A stretch of 64,000 nt of DNA from Thermomonas brevis (GTDB taxonomy: Bacteria > Pseudomonadota > Gammaproteobacteria > Xanthomonadales > Xanthomonadaceae). Made by a program: the position numbers and the translations under genes. Where the stretch lies: positions 992,001 to 1,056,000 of the forward strand of contig NZ_CP060711.1 of the NCBI RefSeq assembly GCF_014395425.1. The letters run 5' to 3'. Below the pieces are notes generated by a model. The model worked only from the letters and a program-made list of their open reading frames with translations, ran no database searches and was not told the DNA's origin. Positions 56,187 to 63,680 of this stretch are shown piece by piece (position 1 is the first letter of the stretch; each line of letters opens with the position of its first letter).

Positions 56187-56597
56187 ATGCGATTTCTAGC
56201 CACGATTCTTCTAGCAATTGTCTCAGCCAATTGCCTTGCGCAATCGTTCAGTGGCGAATGGAAAGTTGATCTCCGGAGCCAAGAGCAAAAGTCAAAGCAT
56301 GTTGAGTGCGGCTTCGCATCTTTCAACCTCACCCAGCAGAACGCAAAGATCAGAGGCACCTTCTCCGCGGGCACACCAAACTGTGGTCGCATGGACGACG
56401 GCGGGCAAGTTCGCGGCATGGCGACATCGCCCAAGAGTGCGGTCCTCATTGTTCAAAGCGCCAGGGACAACTCAATTTCTATCGGATCCGCCTCAATTTC
56501 TCCCAGCGGAGTTCTCTCTTGGGAGACTAGCGATCATCTCTTTGAGCAGGGCGATAACTTGATCCCCTTGCGGGCCATCTTTCATAGGTTGCCGTAG
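56187..56597 (+). CDS. Cassette 57: secreted protein
   Basis: A 136-residue protein with signal peptide MRFLATILLAIVSANCLAQ and a beta-rich mature domain (GEWKVDLRSQ, then alternating strands) with two cysteines. A lipocalin-like barrel is possible but unproven. Confidence 0.76.
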   Translation: MRFLATILLAIVSANCLAQSFSGEWKVDLRSQEQKSKHVECGFASFNLTQQNAKIRGTFSAGTPNCGRMDDGGQVRGMATSPKSAVLIVQSARDNSISIGSASISPSGVLSWETSDHLFEQGDNLIPLRAIFHRLP

Positions 56598-56602
56598 CCG
56601 CA

Positions 56603-56662
56603 ACCTAACAATTCATTCAAACCGACGCCGCTTCGCGGCGCGGCTTAATTCAGGCGTTAGGC
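56603..56662 (+). repeat. attC 57
   Basis: Cores ACCTAAC and GTTAGGC, arm pair ATT/AAT, AAACCG gives one mismatch. Confidence 0.93.
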
Positions 56663-56677
56663 CCCTAGAGACACATC

Positions 56678-56992
56678 ATGGCGACTGAGTTTCCACCCTT
56701 CTCAATAGAGACTGCTCGGCAAATGCTCCGCTGGGGCTCTGATCCAGAAGCATCGCCATTCACTCACAAGCAGATCGCTGAATGGTGTGATCGGTTCTGG
56801 TGCTCCTACTTGGACACAGATGCACCAGCAGAGATTGAGAAGGCGTTACCGGTACTCGCTGATGTTGACGTCCAGTGGGATTTGTTCTTGTCCAATACAT
56901 ACACACTTGAGCAGCTTCGCACCATCAATCTGGAGCAGGTACGCTTGCCCTCAGAGTGGTTCAACTCATGGGCTTCGCAGCTAGGAGCCTAA
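56678..56992 (+). CDS. Cassette 58: hypothetical protein
   Basis: A 104-residue soluble helical protein starting MATEFPPFSIETARQML, rich in tryptophan. It looks like an immunity-type protein (helical, acidic), but no family is recognised. Stop in attC 58. Confidence 0.75.
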   Translation: MATEFPPFSIETARQMLRWGSDPEASPFTHKQIAEWCDRFWCSYLDTDAPAEIEKALPVLADVDVQWDLFLSNTYTLEQLRTINLEQVRLPSEWFNSWASQLGA

Positions 56993-57046
56993 CAATTCAT
57001 TCAAGCCGACACCGCTTCGCGGCGCGGCTTAATTCAGGCGTTAGGC
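56987..57046 (+). repeat. attC 58
   Basis: Cores GCCTAAC and GTTAGGC, arm pair ATT/AAT, one inner mismatch. Confidence 0.94.
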
Positions 57047-57054
57047 CTTGCACC

Positions 57055-57339
57055 ATGCAAAACCGCGATCTTGACCAGTTGATAGAGCATGCCATCTTCA
57101 CGACAGACGCATTTGTTGAGGTGCTTACTGCGGAGGAGCTGCCCGGCTGGGCCGCTCGCTTCTCAGCCATTGCATCTATGCTCCGAGAGGGTGATATCCG
57201 TGGTGCGGTGCATAACCACAGCAACTGCTCTTACGGCGGCCCCGGAAGCCTCAGTGATGTCTTTACCAAAGATCAGCGGCAATTCGATAAGGCTTGGTCA
57301 GCGTGTGGCGCAAGTCTCCGCGCGCTCGGCAAGGCCTAA
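57055..57339 (+). CDS. Cassette 59: hypothetical protein
   Basis: A 94-residue soluble protein starting MQNRDLDQLIEHAIFTTDA. Stop in attC 59. No family recognised. Confidence 0.73.
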   Translation: MQNRDLDQLIEHAIFTTDAFVEVLTAEELPGWAARFSAIASMLREGDIRGAVHNHSNCSYGGPGSLSDVFTKDQRQFDKAWSACGASLRALGKA

Positions 57340-57393
57340 CAATTCATTCAAGCCGATGCCACTTCGTGGCACGGCTTAATTCAGGCGTTAGGC
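57334..57393 (+). repeat. attC 59
   Basis: Cores GCCTAAC and GTTAGGC, arm pair ATT/AAT, inner arm TGCCAC/GTGGCA. Confidence 0.94.
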
Positions 57394-57600
57394 AGCGCTG
57401 GAGCTAGATCTTTAGCGTTCGGGATCAAGGAACTTGAAGTTGGCTGCATTCCCAAGCATTCAAAGCCTCGGCCTCAGTCTCCGTGCCGCCTCAAAGCGGC
57501 GGCACTCCGTCTGCGGGACAGTTCTCCGCAAGAAGCATCGGCAGGCCACACAATAGCGCTTTCGCTTTGTTCTTGCGGTGTTGCATCTCGGCCAGTTGCT
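57394..57600 (+). other. Cassette 60: non-coding, family B (compensatory hairpin variant)
   Basis: The most diverged family B copy. Its main hairpin reads GTGCCGCC/GGCGGCAC instead of GTGCAGCC/GGCTGCAC, so the pair changed on both sides. Confidence 0.8.
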
Positions 57601-57660
57601 GCCTAACAATTCGTTCAAGCCGATGCCGCTTCGCGGCACGGCTTAACTCAGGCGTTAGAC
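57601..57660 (+). repeat. attC 60
   Basis: Cores GCCTAAC and GTTAGAC, arm pair GTT/AAC, inner arm TGCCGC/GCGGCA. Confidence 0.94.
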
Positions 57661-57664
57661 GGCT

Positions 57665-57979
57665 ATGCTTCCAAAGACCCGGTGGGTACCCATCCTTAAT
57701 CGTACTGAATTGTTTCAGCGATTGGCTCATGTTTTTCACCCGACCGAGGGCAGCTCAGAAGAAGATGACAACATAATGCTGCTAGAAATTTGCATAAATT
57801 GCCCTGATCCAGGCGGCGCAATGGATGCAATCATTGAAGCTCCACAGGGCGTCATTACGGAACTTCTCCTCGATGAAATATTGGCAATGCCAGAGCGAAG
57901 TCCTGCAAGCTATGACGAGTCAGAGTTATCTATGGATCACCCCCTTCGACACTGGCGCCTTCAGCTGAGGGCCGTCTAA
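57665..57979 (+). CDS. Cassette 61: hypothetical protein
   Basis: A 104-residue acidic soluble protein starting MLPKTRWVPILNRTELFQ. ATG four bases after the attC core; stop in attC 61. No family recognised. Confidence 0.74.
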   Translation: MLPKTRWVPILNRTELFQRLAHVFHPTEGSSEEDDNIMLLEICINCPDPGGAMDAIIEAPQGVITELLLDEILAMPERSPASYDESELSMDHPLRHWRLQLRAV

Positions 57980-58033
57980 CAATTCATTCAAGCCGACGCT
58001 GCTTCGCAGCGCGGCTTAACTCAAGCGTTAGGC
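57974..58033 (+). repeat. attC 61
   Basis: Cores GTCTAAC and GTTAGGC, mixed arm pair ATT/AAC, inner arm CGCTGC/GCAGCG with pairing kept. Confidence 0.94.
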
Positions 58034-58051
58034 CTCACTGGAGATTACTGA

Positions 58052-58519
58052 GTGCTTCAACTTTCATCGGAAACGAGCGCTGAACTCGACCGCCTTTGCG
58101 CACTTGGTGATCAGCATGCCGAAGCAAAAGATTTTTCTTCGGCTTTAGAAGCTTATTGGTCGGCCTGGGACTTGTTACCGGATCCAAAAGAGAACTGGGA
58201 GGCGGCAACATGGATACTCGTTGCTGTCGGAGACGCAAATTTCCTCAGTGGAGATTTCGCAGCCGGTCGGGATAATCTTTCCCAAGCCATGCATTGCCCT
58301 GATGCGATTGGAAACCCATTTATTCATCTGCGCCTTGGCCAATGTCAGTTCGAGCTTGGCAATCTTGATCGCTCGGCAGATGAGCTCATGCGTGCTTATA
58401 TGAGCGCCGGTCCCGGGGTCTTCGCCAAGGACGACACAAAATATCTAGAGTTCTTGAGCACGCGCGCAAAAGATATTCAATTGCCTCGCAAGAAATCCAA
58501 GTGGAAGTTCTGGGGGTGA
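58052..58519 (+). CDS. Cassette 62: tetratricopeptide-like protein
   Basis: A 155-residue protein with a GTG start (MLQLSSETSAELDRLCALG) behind GGAGA. TPR-like helical pairs are seen at about 20 to 55 (FSSALEAYWSAWDLLP), 56 to 90 and 95 to 125. The C-terminal tail is basic (RKKSKWKFWG). It probably binds another protein. Confidence 0.78.
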   Translation: MLQLSSETSAELDRLCALGDQHAEAKDFSSALEAYWSAWDLLPDPKENWEAATWILVAVGDANFLSGDFAAGRDNLSQAMHCPDAIGNPFIHLRLGQCQFELGNLDRSADELMRAYMSAGPGVFAKDDTKYLEFLSTRAKDIQLPRKKSKWKFWG

Positions 58520-58520
58520 G

Positions 58521-58580
58521 GCCTAACAATTCATTCAAGCCGAACCCGCTTCGCGGGTCGGCTTAATTCAGGCGTTAGGG
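58521..58580 (+). repeat. attC 62
   Basis: Cores GCCTAAC and GTTAGGG, arm pair ATT/AAT, inner arm ACCCGC/GCGGGT. Confidence 0.94.
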
Positions 58581-58593
58581 CTTAGAGGAGACA

Positions 58594-58962
58594 ATGATGC
58601 AGCTTGAGGAAATCGCGAACTGGGTATTCGTTTGCACTTTTATATTCTTTACCGCATTTGCTGTCTCTGAGCGTTTCTTGCGCTCAAGAGGTCGCGGATT
58701 CTCGCCGCGCGTGAGAGCCATCTCAGTACTCCTGCTCTGCTATGGCCTTGCAATCCCCTCTGCTATAACTTTTATCTATCTACCTCACAAGAATGGGCTT
58801 GTTCTTCGCATATCCCAATACGGCACTGACAAACTTGTACCCCTCTCTAGCCCAAGCGCAACCCTGACCTTGGTGTTCAATATTGGGCTTCTTACTCTTC
58901 TGTTTCTCGGCGGCACATATATGGCACTATTCCTATGGCGCAGAGGCGCTTCTAAGCCCTAA
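58594..58962 (+). CDS. Cassette 63: membrane protein
   Basis: A 122-residue protein starting MMQLEEIANWVFVCTFIFF, preceded by a strong ribosome-binding site GAGGAGA. Three membrane segments. No family recognised. Confidence 0.78.
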   Translation: MMQLEEIANWVFVCTFIFFTAFAVSERFLRSRGRGFSPRVRAISVLLLCYGLAIPSAITFIYLPHKNGLVLRISQYGTDKLVPLSSPSATLTLVFNIGLLTLLFLGGTYMALFLWRRGASKP

Positions 58963-59016
58963 CAATTCATTCAAGCCGACGCCGCTTCGCGGCGCGGCTT
59001 AATTCAGGCGTTAGGC
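58957..59016 (+). repeat. attC 63
   Basis: Cores CCCTAAC and GTTAGGC, arm pair ATT/AAT. Confidence 0.94.
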
Positions 59017-59241
59017 CACTAAGAGCGATCGCAGCGTATTTGCATTTCTTGACGCCTGTATGCGCTCGTTGTCCGGTTTCGCAACAACCAAGTTCACCGC
59101 TCGTTTCTTCGCTGTAGTCCATCGCGCCACGGCGCAGCACAAAGCAGCCGCGCCTCCGGCTTCGTAATGTCTCGCTCGTTCATCAAGAGCCAGATCGGCA
59201 GTACACTCGGCCTAGGTCATGCTTCGCCTTCAAGAGCGGTG
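59017..59241 (+). other. Cassette 64: non-coding, family A
   Basis: Family A, a diverged copy in which the hairpin loop is CACG instead of TACG. Confidence 0.78.
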
Positions 59242-59301
59242 GCCTAACAATTCGTTCAAGCCGATGCCGCTTCGCGGCACGGCTTAACTCAGGCGTTAGG
59301 C
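59242..59301 (+). repeat. attC 64
   Basis: Cores GCCTAAC and GTTAGGC, arm pair GTT/AAC, inner arm TGCCGC/GCGGCA. Confidence 0.95.
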
Positions 59302-59304
59302 ACC

Positions 59305-59673
59305 ATGACAGACTCTTGGCTAATCCTTTCAAAGCGCTATGGCGGAGATCGACGCTCCCCAACCGCCAACGAATTGAGTAGCGCGGTTCATGAGCTATTC
59401 CATGAATCAATTCCTGGAATGATGGAAAGCGACTATGAGGAGCATGGCTCTGCATCCCTGCGTTATGGATGGGATCAAGGACCAATGTATGTTCTGGATA
59501 TTTCTCGCAATGGAACAGTTACGTTTGAGCAATGGGCAGATCAAGACTATGAGCAGGAACTTTCACCCGGACAATCGATGAGAGTCTCTGAACAACGTGC
59601 TCTAGAGCTTTTGTCATTACTTGCTTCTGGCCAGCCAGATCAACTCCGCACTGAGTTCAAGACTGGTGCCTAA
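59305..59673 (+). CDS. Cassette 65: hypothetical protein
   Basis: A 122-residue soluble acidic protein starting MTDSWLILSKRYGGDRRSPT. ATG three bases after the attC core. The layout suggests an immunity-type alpha/beta fold; no family recognised. Confidence 0.75.
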   Translation: MTDSWLILSKRYGGDRRSPTANELSSAVHELFHESIPGMMESDYEEHGSASLRYGWDQGPMYVLDISRNGTVTFEQWADQDYEQELSPGQSMRVSEQRALELLSLLASGQPDQLRTEFKTGA

Positions 59674-59727
59674 CAATTCATTCAAGCCAAACCCGCTTCG
59701 CGGGTCGGCTTAATTCAGGCGTTAGAC
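59668..59727 (+). repeat. attC 65
   Basis: Cores GCCTAAC and GTTAGAC, arm pair ATT/AAT, inner arm ACCCGC/GCGGGT, one mismatch next to the bulge. Confidence 0.93.
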
Positions 59728-59752
59728 CGCGGTGAAACAACACGGAGGTTAC

Positions 59753-60208
59753 ATGCTCAAGGCACAAGAAGTTCTCTTTGAGATAGCGGTTTCGTTCCTC
59801 ATTGGTGGCCTTCCCGTACTGATCGCGTACTGGATCGGAGGCTTCCCCTTCTTGGATGCGTCACTTAAGGCCCTGCTGCCTAACGACTTCCCATTGTGGT
59901 ACGCCGTTGGGCTCAGTGGGATTACAGTAGCAGTTCTTTCTGCCCTCAAAATCAGCCCGTCTCTCTCTGGGCCGTCATTGCCAAAGAAGATTCTTCTGGA
60001 GGTACATAGTGACCTTCATGCAGTCTATAGACTTGGAGCAGGTGCTTTGTTGACCTTTTCGGCTCTATGGGTGTGCGTTGACCGAGCTTCTCTGCACCGC
60101 GGTATCCTCCTTTTGATTATTTATGGACTGGCGAGTCTCTTGGTATGCATCTTCTACGGCAGACTTACACAGTGGCTTGAGGACAGGGCTTCGTCGACCG
60201 CGGCCTAA
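59753..60208 (+). CDS. Cassette 66: membrane protein
   Basis: A 151-residue protein with about five membrane segments. The ATG at 59753 (MLKAQEVLFEIAVSF) is chosen over a GTG at 59732 because GGAGG lies just before it. No family recognised. Confidence 0.76.
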   Translation: MLKAQEVLFEIAVSFLIGGLPVLIAYWIGGFPFLDASLKALLPNDFPLWYAVGLSGITVAVLSALKISPSLSGPSLPKKILLEVHSDLHAVYRLGAGALLTFSALWVCVDRASLHRGILLLIIYGLASLLVCIFYGRLTQWLEDRASSTAA

Positions 60209-60262
60209 CAATTCATTCAAGCCGACGCCGCTTCGCGGCGCGGCTTAATTCAGGTGTTAGGT
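60203..60262 (+). repeat. attC 66
   Basis: Cores GCCTAAC and GTTAGGT, arm pair ATT/AAT. Confidence 0.94.
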
Positions 60263-60265
60263 CCA

Positions 60266-60646
60266 ATGACAGTCTCCGACGAGTTCATTCCAAACACCGC
60301 CGAGTTGCAAGCATTTTTAGCTGCGGCGCTGACTCCAGAAATTTCTCGGGCCTCGGCAGACCTTGGTGTTGAGAGCACCTATTCTGCTCATGCGTTTGCT
60401 CGCGGCAAGGAGACTCTATTGCTGGATTCTGCCGCATCCGCTTGGACTGTCCGGGCGACCTTCAGAGCTTCGCACTCTCCCGGCCGAGCGCTCGTGCAAC
60501 TTCAAGCAAAACTTGCGGCACCTCACCCCTCTGGCTACAGCGGCTTCACCCTCAAAGGCGGCTATGATCTCGGCAGTCCAAATACGTTTGCGGCAAGGTC
60601 AAAGACCAATGAATACAACACTGCTGGTTTCCGGGCTTGGGCCTAA
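60266..60646 (+). CDS. Cassette 67: hypothetical protein
   Basis: A 126-residue soluble protein starting MTVSDEFIPNTAELQAFLA. ATG three bases after the attC core; stop in attC 67. No family recognised. Confidence 0.75.
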   Translation: MTVSDEFIPNTAELQAFLAAALTPEISRASADLGVESTYSAHAFARGKETLLLDSAASAWTVRATFRASHSPGRALVQLQAKLAAPHPSGYSGFTLKGGYDLGSPNTFAARSKTNEYNTAGFRAWA

Positions 60647-60701
60647 CAATTCATTCAAGCCGACGCCGCTTCGCGGCGCGGCTTAATTCAGGCGTTTAGA
60701 C
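60641..60701 (+). repeat. attC 67 (altered 3' core)
   Basis: 5' core GCCTAAC, arm pair ATT/AAT. The 3' core has an extra T (GTTTAGAC), making the site 61 bases long. Confidence 0.93.
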
Positions 60702-61256
60702 ATGCGGACATCCATTCTCGCAGTCATAGCTTCATTCATCGCTCTGCTGCCTGCAGCATCATATGCGTGCAAGTACCCAGAACCGCCATCTTTTAGATCC
60801 GCCCTAAAAGACGCAAACAATGTTTTCGTCTTCCGCCTAGACAGTGCCGAGTACAAGCGAGAGGATCTAGGCAGTGGAGCCTATACAGCATGGGTCGAGG
60901 GCAAGATCAGTCCCGTTCAAAACCTTTTTGGAAATCCAACTGGCTACAAGAGCATTAAGTACTCAACCTTTTGGTGCGGCGGGGTAAATCTGGTAGTTGG
61001 ACACCACTACCTAATTGCCACAAACGCAAAAGGCTCCAACATCGAACTTGTCAGCGCTGATGGTTCCGTCCTCGACATAGATAACTTCTACAACCCTGCC
61101 CAAAAAAAGGCCAGTCTTCGCTCGCAGTTGATTCTTCCAGTGATAAAGGCTATCTACGGGGTTGAGCCATTACCTGCCAGCTTTCCGCCACGAGACATTG
61201 TAGCCCGCACGGTTGTTCAACCACCGCCACCGCCACCAAAAAAGCCGCATGTCTAA
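60702..61256 (+). CDS. Cassette 68: secreted protein
   Basis: A 184-residue protein with signal peptide MRTSILAVIASFIALLPAASYA followed at once by a cysteine (CKYPEPPS); one more cysteine lies at FWCGG. The end is proline-rich. A netrin/TIMP-like barrel starting with Cys is possible. ATG touches the attC core. Confidence 0.76.
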   Translation: MRTSILAVIASFIALLPAASYACKYPEPPSFRSALKDANNVFVFRLDSAEYKREDLGSGAYTAWVEGKISPVQNLFGNPTGYKSIKYSTFWCGGVNLVVGHHYLIATNAKGSNIELVSADGSVLDIDNFYNPAQKKASLRSQLILPVIKAIYGVEPLPASFPPRDIVARTVVQPPPPPPKKPHV

Positions 61257-61310
61257 CAATTCATTCAAGCCGACGCCGCTTCGCGGCGCGGCTTAATTCA
61301 GGCGTTAGAG
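61251..61310 (+). repeat. attC 68
   Basis: Cores GTCTAAC and GTTAGAG, arm pair ATT/AAT. Confidence 0.93.
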
Positions 61311-61320
61311 GTCACAAGAG

Positions 61321-61845
61321 ATGCTGTCGCCACCTTATGAAAAGCTGTTACGGCTAGTGGCAGGACGCGGCGAGATTCGGGCGCAAGAGCTCGTTGCTAA
61401 GGTCGACCGGAAACACGGCAACTACACCGACTTCTATACGCTAGCCGCAATGCTACATGCCGGCTACATAACAACCGATTCTACATTTGAATCTGGAGGG
61501 GAGAAGAGGCGGGGAACACTTGGGCTGGACACACAGGGCACAGCGGTCTCGCTGTGTCAGTTGGCCTTAGCCAAGGGTGAGTCATTTACTTTCAATGAGT
61601 GCGCCCGCGACTCATGGCATGATGCGGAGCTAAAGATCTTCATCACTTCTGCTGGCCTTCTGAAGGTTGAGGAGCTTGATGAACGCACTGAGAACAAAAG
61701 ACAAAAGAGGTTCGATTACTTTTTTGCAATCTTTATAGCCATCCTGGCTGCAATAGCTGGCGGCTTCGCCACGAGCTACTTCACACCGCAAGCAGACATA
61801 GCACCTGTCACCAATGCCCAGTCAGCTGCGCCGAGTGACCTCTAA
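61321..61845 (+). CDS. Cassette 69: winged-helix-like protein with C-terminal membrane anchor
   Basis: A 174-residue protein starting MLSPPYEKLLRLVAGRGEI. Residues 1 to 75 look like a winged-helix fold (helices, then a GGEKRRGTLGLD wing), and residues 133 to 152 form one membrane segment. It could be a membrane-tethered regulator. Stop near attC 69. Confidence 0.75.
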   Translation: MLSPPYEKLLRLVAGRGEIRAQELVAKVDRKHGNYTDFYTLAAMLHAGYITTDSTFESGGEKRRGTLGLDTQGTAVSLCQLALAKGESFTFNECARDSWHDAELKIFITSAGLLKVEELDERTENKRQKRFDYFFAIFIAILAAIAGGFATSYFTPQADIAPVTNAQSAAPSDL

Positions 61846-61899
61846 CAATTCGTTCAAGCCGACACCGCTTCGCGGCGCGGCTTAATTCAGGCGTTAGGC
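61840..61899 (+). repeat. attC 69
   Basis: Cores CTCTAAC and GTTAGGC, mixed arm pair GTT/AAT, one inner mismatch. Confidence 0.92.
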
Positions 61900-61906
61900 C
61901 CCGACC

Positions 61907-62470
61907 ATGCTTTTTCAGCTATCCCCAAAGGACAACAACTCATACATGGTGGGCTCATGCGATCGAGTTAATCCGGCCAGTGGAGTTCCCATCTGTGGCA
62001 CATGTGGTTACCGCACCGCTCCAGACTTCACGAGCCAAGCCTTTCGGCTCAAGGGGGCCCGCTTCGACATTTCCTGTTGCTACGACGGAGCGGTAATTGC
62101 TAGTGACCGCTTCCTGGCGCTGTATCAATCACTTGGCGGTTCCAACATGCGCTTTGTAGTCCTCCCCAACGCGCTTGGCTTCTATCACCTCAAGTGTGAG
62201 CAGCCGGCTGCTCTTGACTATGCAGCTATGGAAACCCGGTTCATGCGGCCATGCTCCGATTGTGGCCGCTATCTAGATACAGTCGGCTATGCCTGCATTG
62301 CGCTCCAGCCTGATGCCCGCGTCGCAGACAACGAAATGGCGTTTTCGGACAAATATTTCGGCTCCAACAATGAGGCCAGCCCACTTATGCTCTGCGGAGC
62401 GGGTCTTGCAACGGCGATCCGGACCTCCGGTCTTACCGGAATAGATTCGTGTGAGCCAATCGGGGCCTAA
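61907..62470 (+). CDS. Cassette 70: double-CXXCG motif protein
   Basis: A 187-residue protein with two zinc-ribbon-like motifs, CGTCG near residue 30 and CSDCG near residue 115. This paired motif defines the double-CXXCG family of myxobacteria and relatives, some of which are immunity proteins (SitI6-like). Family assignment is by motif only. Stop in attC 70. Confidence 0.76.
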   Translation: MLFQLSPKDNNSYMVGSCDRVNPASGVPICGTCGYRTAPDFTSQAFRLKGARFDISCCYDGAVIASDRFLALYQSLGGSNMRFVVLPNALGFYHLKCEQPAALDYAAMETRFMRPCSDCGRYLDTVGYACIALQPDARVADNEMAFSDKYFGSNNEASPLMLCGAGLATAIRTSGLTGIDSCEPIGA

Positions 62471-62524
62471 CAATTCATTCAAGCCGACGCCGCTTCGCGG
62501 CGCGGCTTAATTCAGGCGTTAGGC
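62465..62524 (+). repeat. attC 70
   Basis: Cores GCCTAAC and GTTAGGC, arm pair ATT/AAT. Confidence 0.95.
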
Positions 62525-62731
62525 AGCGCTGGAACTAAATCTTTAGCATTCGGGATCAAGGAGCCTGAAATTGGCCGCACGCCCAACCATTCAAAGCCTC
62601 GGCCACAGTCTCCGTGCAGCCTTAGAACGGCTGCACTCCGTCTGCGGGACAGTTCTCCGCAAGAAGCATCGGCAGGCCACACAAGAGCGGTTTCGCTTTG
62701 TTCTTGCGGTGTTGCATCTCGGCCAGTCGCT
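62525..62731 (+). other. Cassette 71: non-coding, family B
   Basis: Full-length family B copy. The hairpin arms GTGCAGCC/GGCTGCAC are kept and the loop differs by one base. Confidence 0.8.
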
Positions 62732-62791
62732 GCCTAACAATTCGTTCAAGCCGATGCCGCTTCGCGGCACAGCTTAACTCAGGCGTTAGGC
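62732..62791 (+). repeat. attC 71
   Basis: Cores GCCTAAC and GTTAGGC, arm pair GTT/AAC, CAGCTT in place of CGGCTT. Confidence 0.94.
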
Positions 62792-62808
62792 CGCAGACAA
62801 ACACCAAC

Positions 62809-63144
62809 ATGAATTACCAAGCACTCCCCATTACACTCGCTCCCATCTTCTTCGGCATAGTCATTGTGTGGTTCATTCTTATCAAGCTGTTATTCAATCG
62901 GCTGGAGCTATATCACCCGCAAAAGTACGAGGCAATGGGCCGGCCATCGCTCTTTCTGCGTAACACCATTGCTGGCGGCTGGGCCACTCTCAAGTTCCTA
63001 GTTGCTCGTGAGCACAAGTCGCTCAATGACAGCTATCTATCCAAGCTCTCCGACTTCATGCTCGTTTTCTTTGCAGCCTATCTGCTGCTGTTCTTTGGGC
63101 TGTTCTTCATAGTCGCTGGACACACATCCAGCTCGGCGGCCTAA
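62809..63144 (+). CDS. Cassette 72: membrane protein
   Basis: A 111-residue protein starting MNYQALPITLAPIFFGIVIV with membrane segments at about 8 to 30 and 82 to 104 and a cytoplasmic loop between. Stop in attC 72. It recalls universal-stress-unrelated UspB-like small membrane proteins in layout only. Confidence 0.75.
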   Translation: MNYQALPITLAPIFFGIVIVWFILIKLLFNRLELYHPQKYEAMGRPSLFLRNTIAGGWATLKFLVAREHKSLNDSYLSKLSDFMLVFFAAYLLLFFGLFFIVAGHTSSSAA

Positions 63145-63198
63145 CAATTCATTCAAGCCGACGCCGCTGCGCGGCGCGGCTTAATTCAAGCGTTAGGC
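63139..63198 (+). repeat. attC 72
   Basis: Cores GCCTAAC and GTTAGGC, arm pair ATT/AAT, loop TGC in place of TTC. Confidence 0.94.
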
Positions 63199-63220
63199 GG
63201 CACGCAATCAGGATCGCAAC

Positions 63221-63676
63221 TTGAAGGAAGAGAAAGCTAAGTTCAGCTGGCGTCGCACGGCAATCATTGCCGTCGCACTCATCGTTCTCGGTGTAGTTGC
63301 CTACGCTGCCTCTATGCTGCGCCTTCGAGGCCCTGCGGAACCTCCAGCTGCGGTCAAGGCAACTTCTCCTAAGTCCCCACCGGCAGCCTCGATCTCGTTC
63401 CTCCCGCCAGAGGTCCAACGAGCACTTACATCACTGTGCAGCCCTTGCGCCTTTGCAGACTCTAACGCGCCATGGAATGCCACAGACGTGGTGGGTGACG
63501 GCCTGCCGCAGCGTCGCTTGGTAAAAACCGAGAAACGTGGGCCGGATTGGTTTGTTCAGTATCAGCATGGCGGCTTCGCTATTCACAACCACACGGTTGT
63601 TTTCTCGCTCACGCCAACTGCCCATCTTGCTCCCGGCAGTTCATGTAATCCGGCGCAGGAGAAGTGTGAGTGGTAG
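63221..63676 (+). CDS. Cassette 73: membrane-anchored protein
   Basis: A 151-residue protein with a TTG start (MKEEKAKFSWRRTAIIAVAL), one membrane segment at about 12 to 32, a Pro/Ala linker and a periplasmic domain with four cysteines (LCSPC and SCNPAQEKC). Confidence 0.7.
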   Translation: MKEEKAKFSWRRTAIIAVALIVLGVVAYAASMLRLRGPAEPPAAVKATSPKSPPAASISFLPPEVQRALTSLCSPCAFADSNAPWNATDVVGDGLPQRRLVKTEKRGPDWFVQYQHGGFAIHNHTVVFSLTPTAHLAPGSSCNPAQEKCEW

Positions 63677-63680
63677 TGCC

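Noticed and set aside
36443..59241. A promoter at CAGTACACTCGG in family A with TACACT as -10
   Set aside because: The best -35 at a proper distance (TTCATC) matches poorly, so I do not list it as a promoter; it remains one hypothesis in the family A finding.
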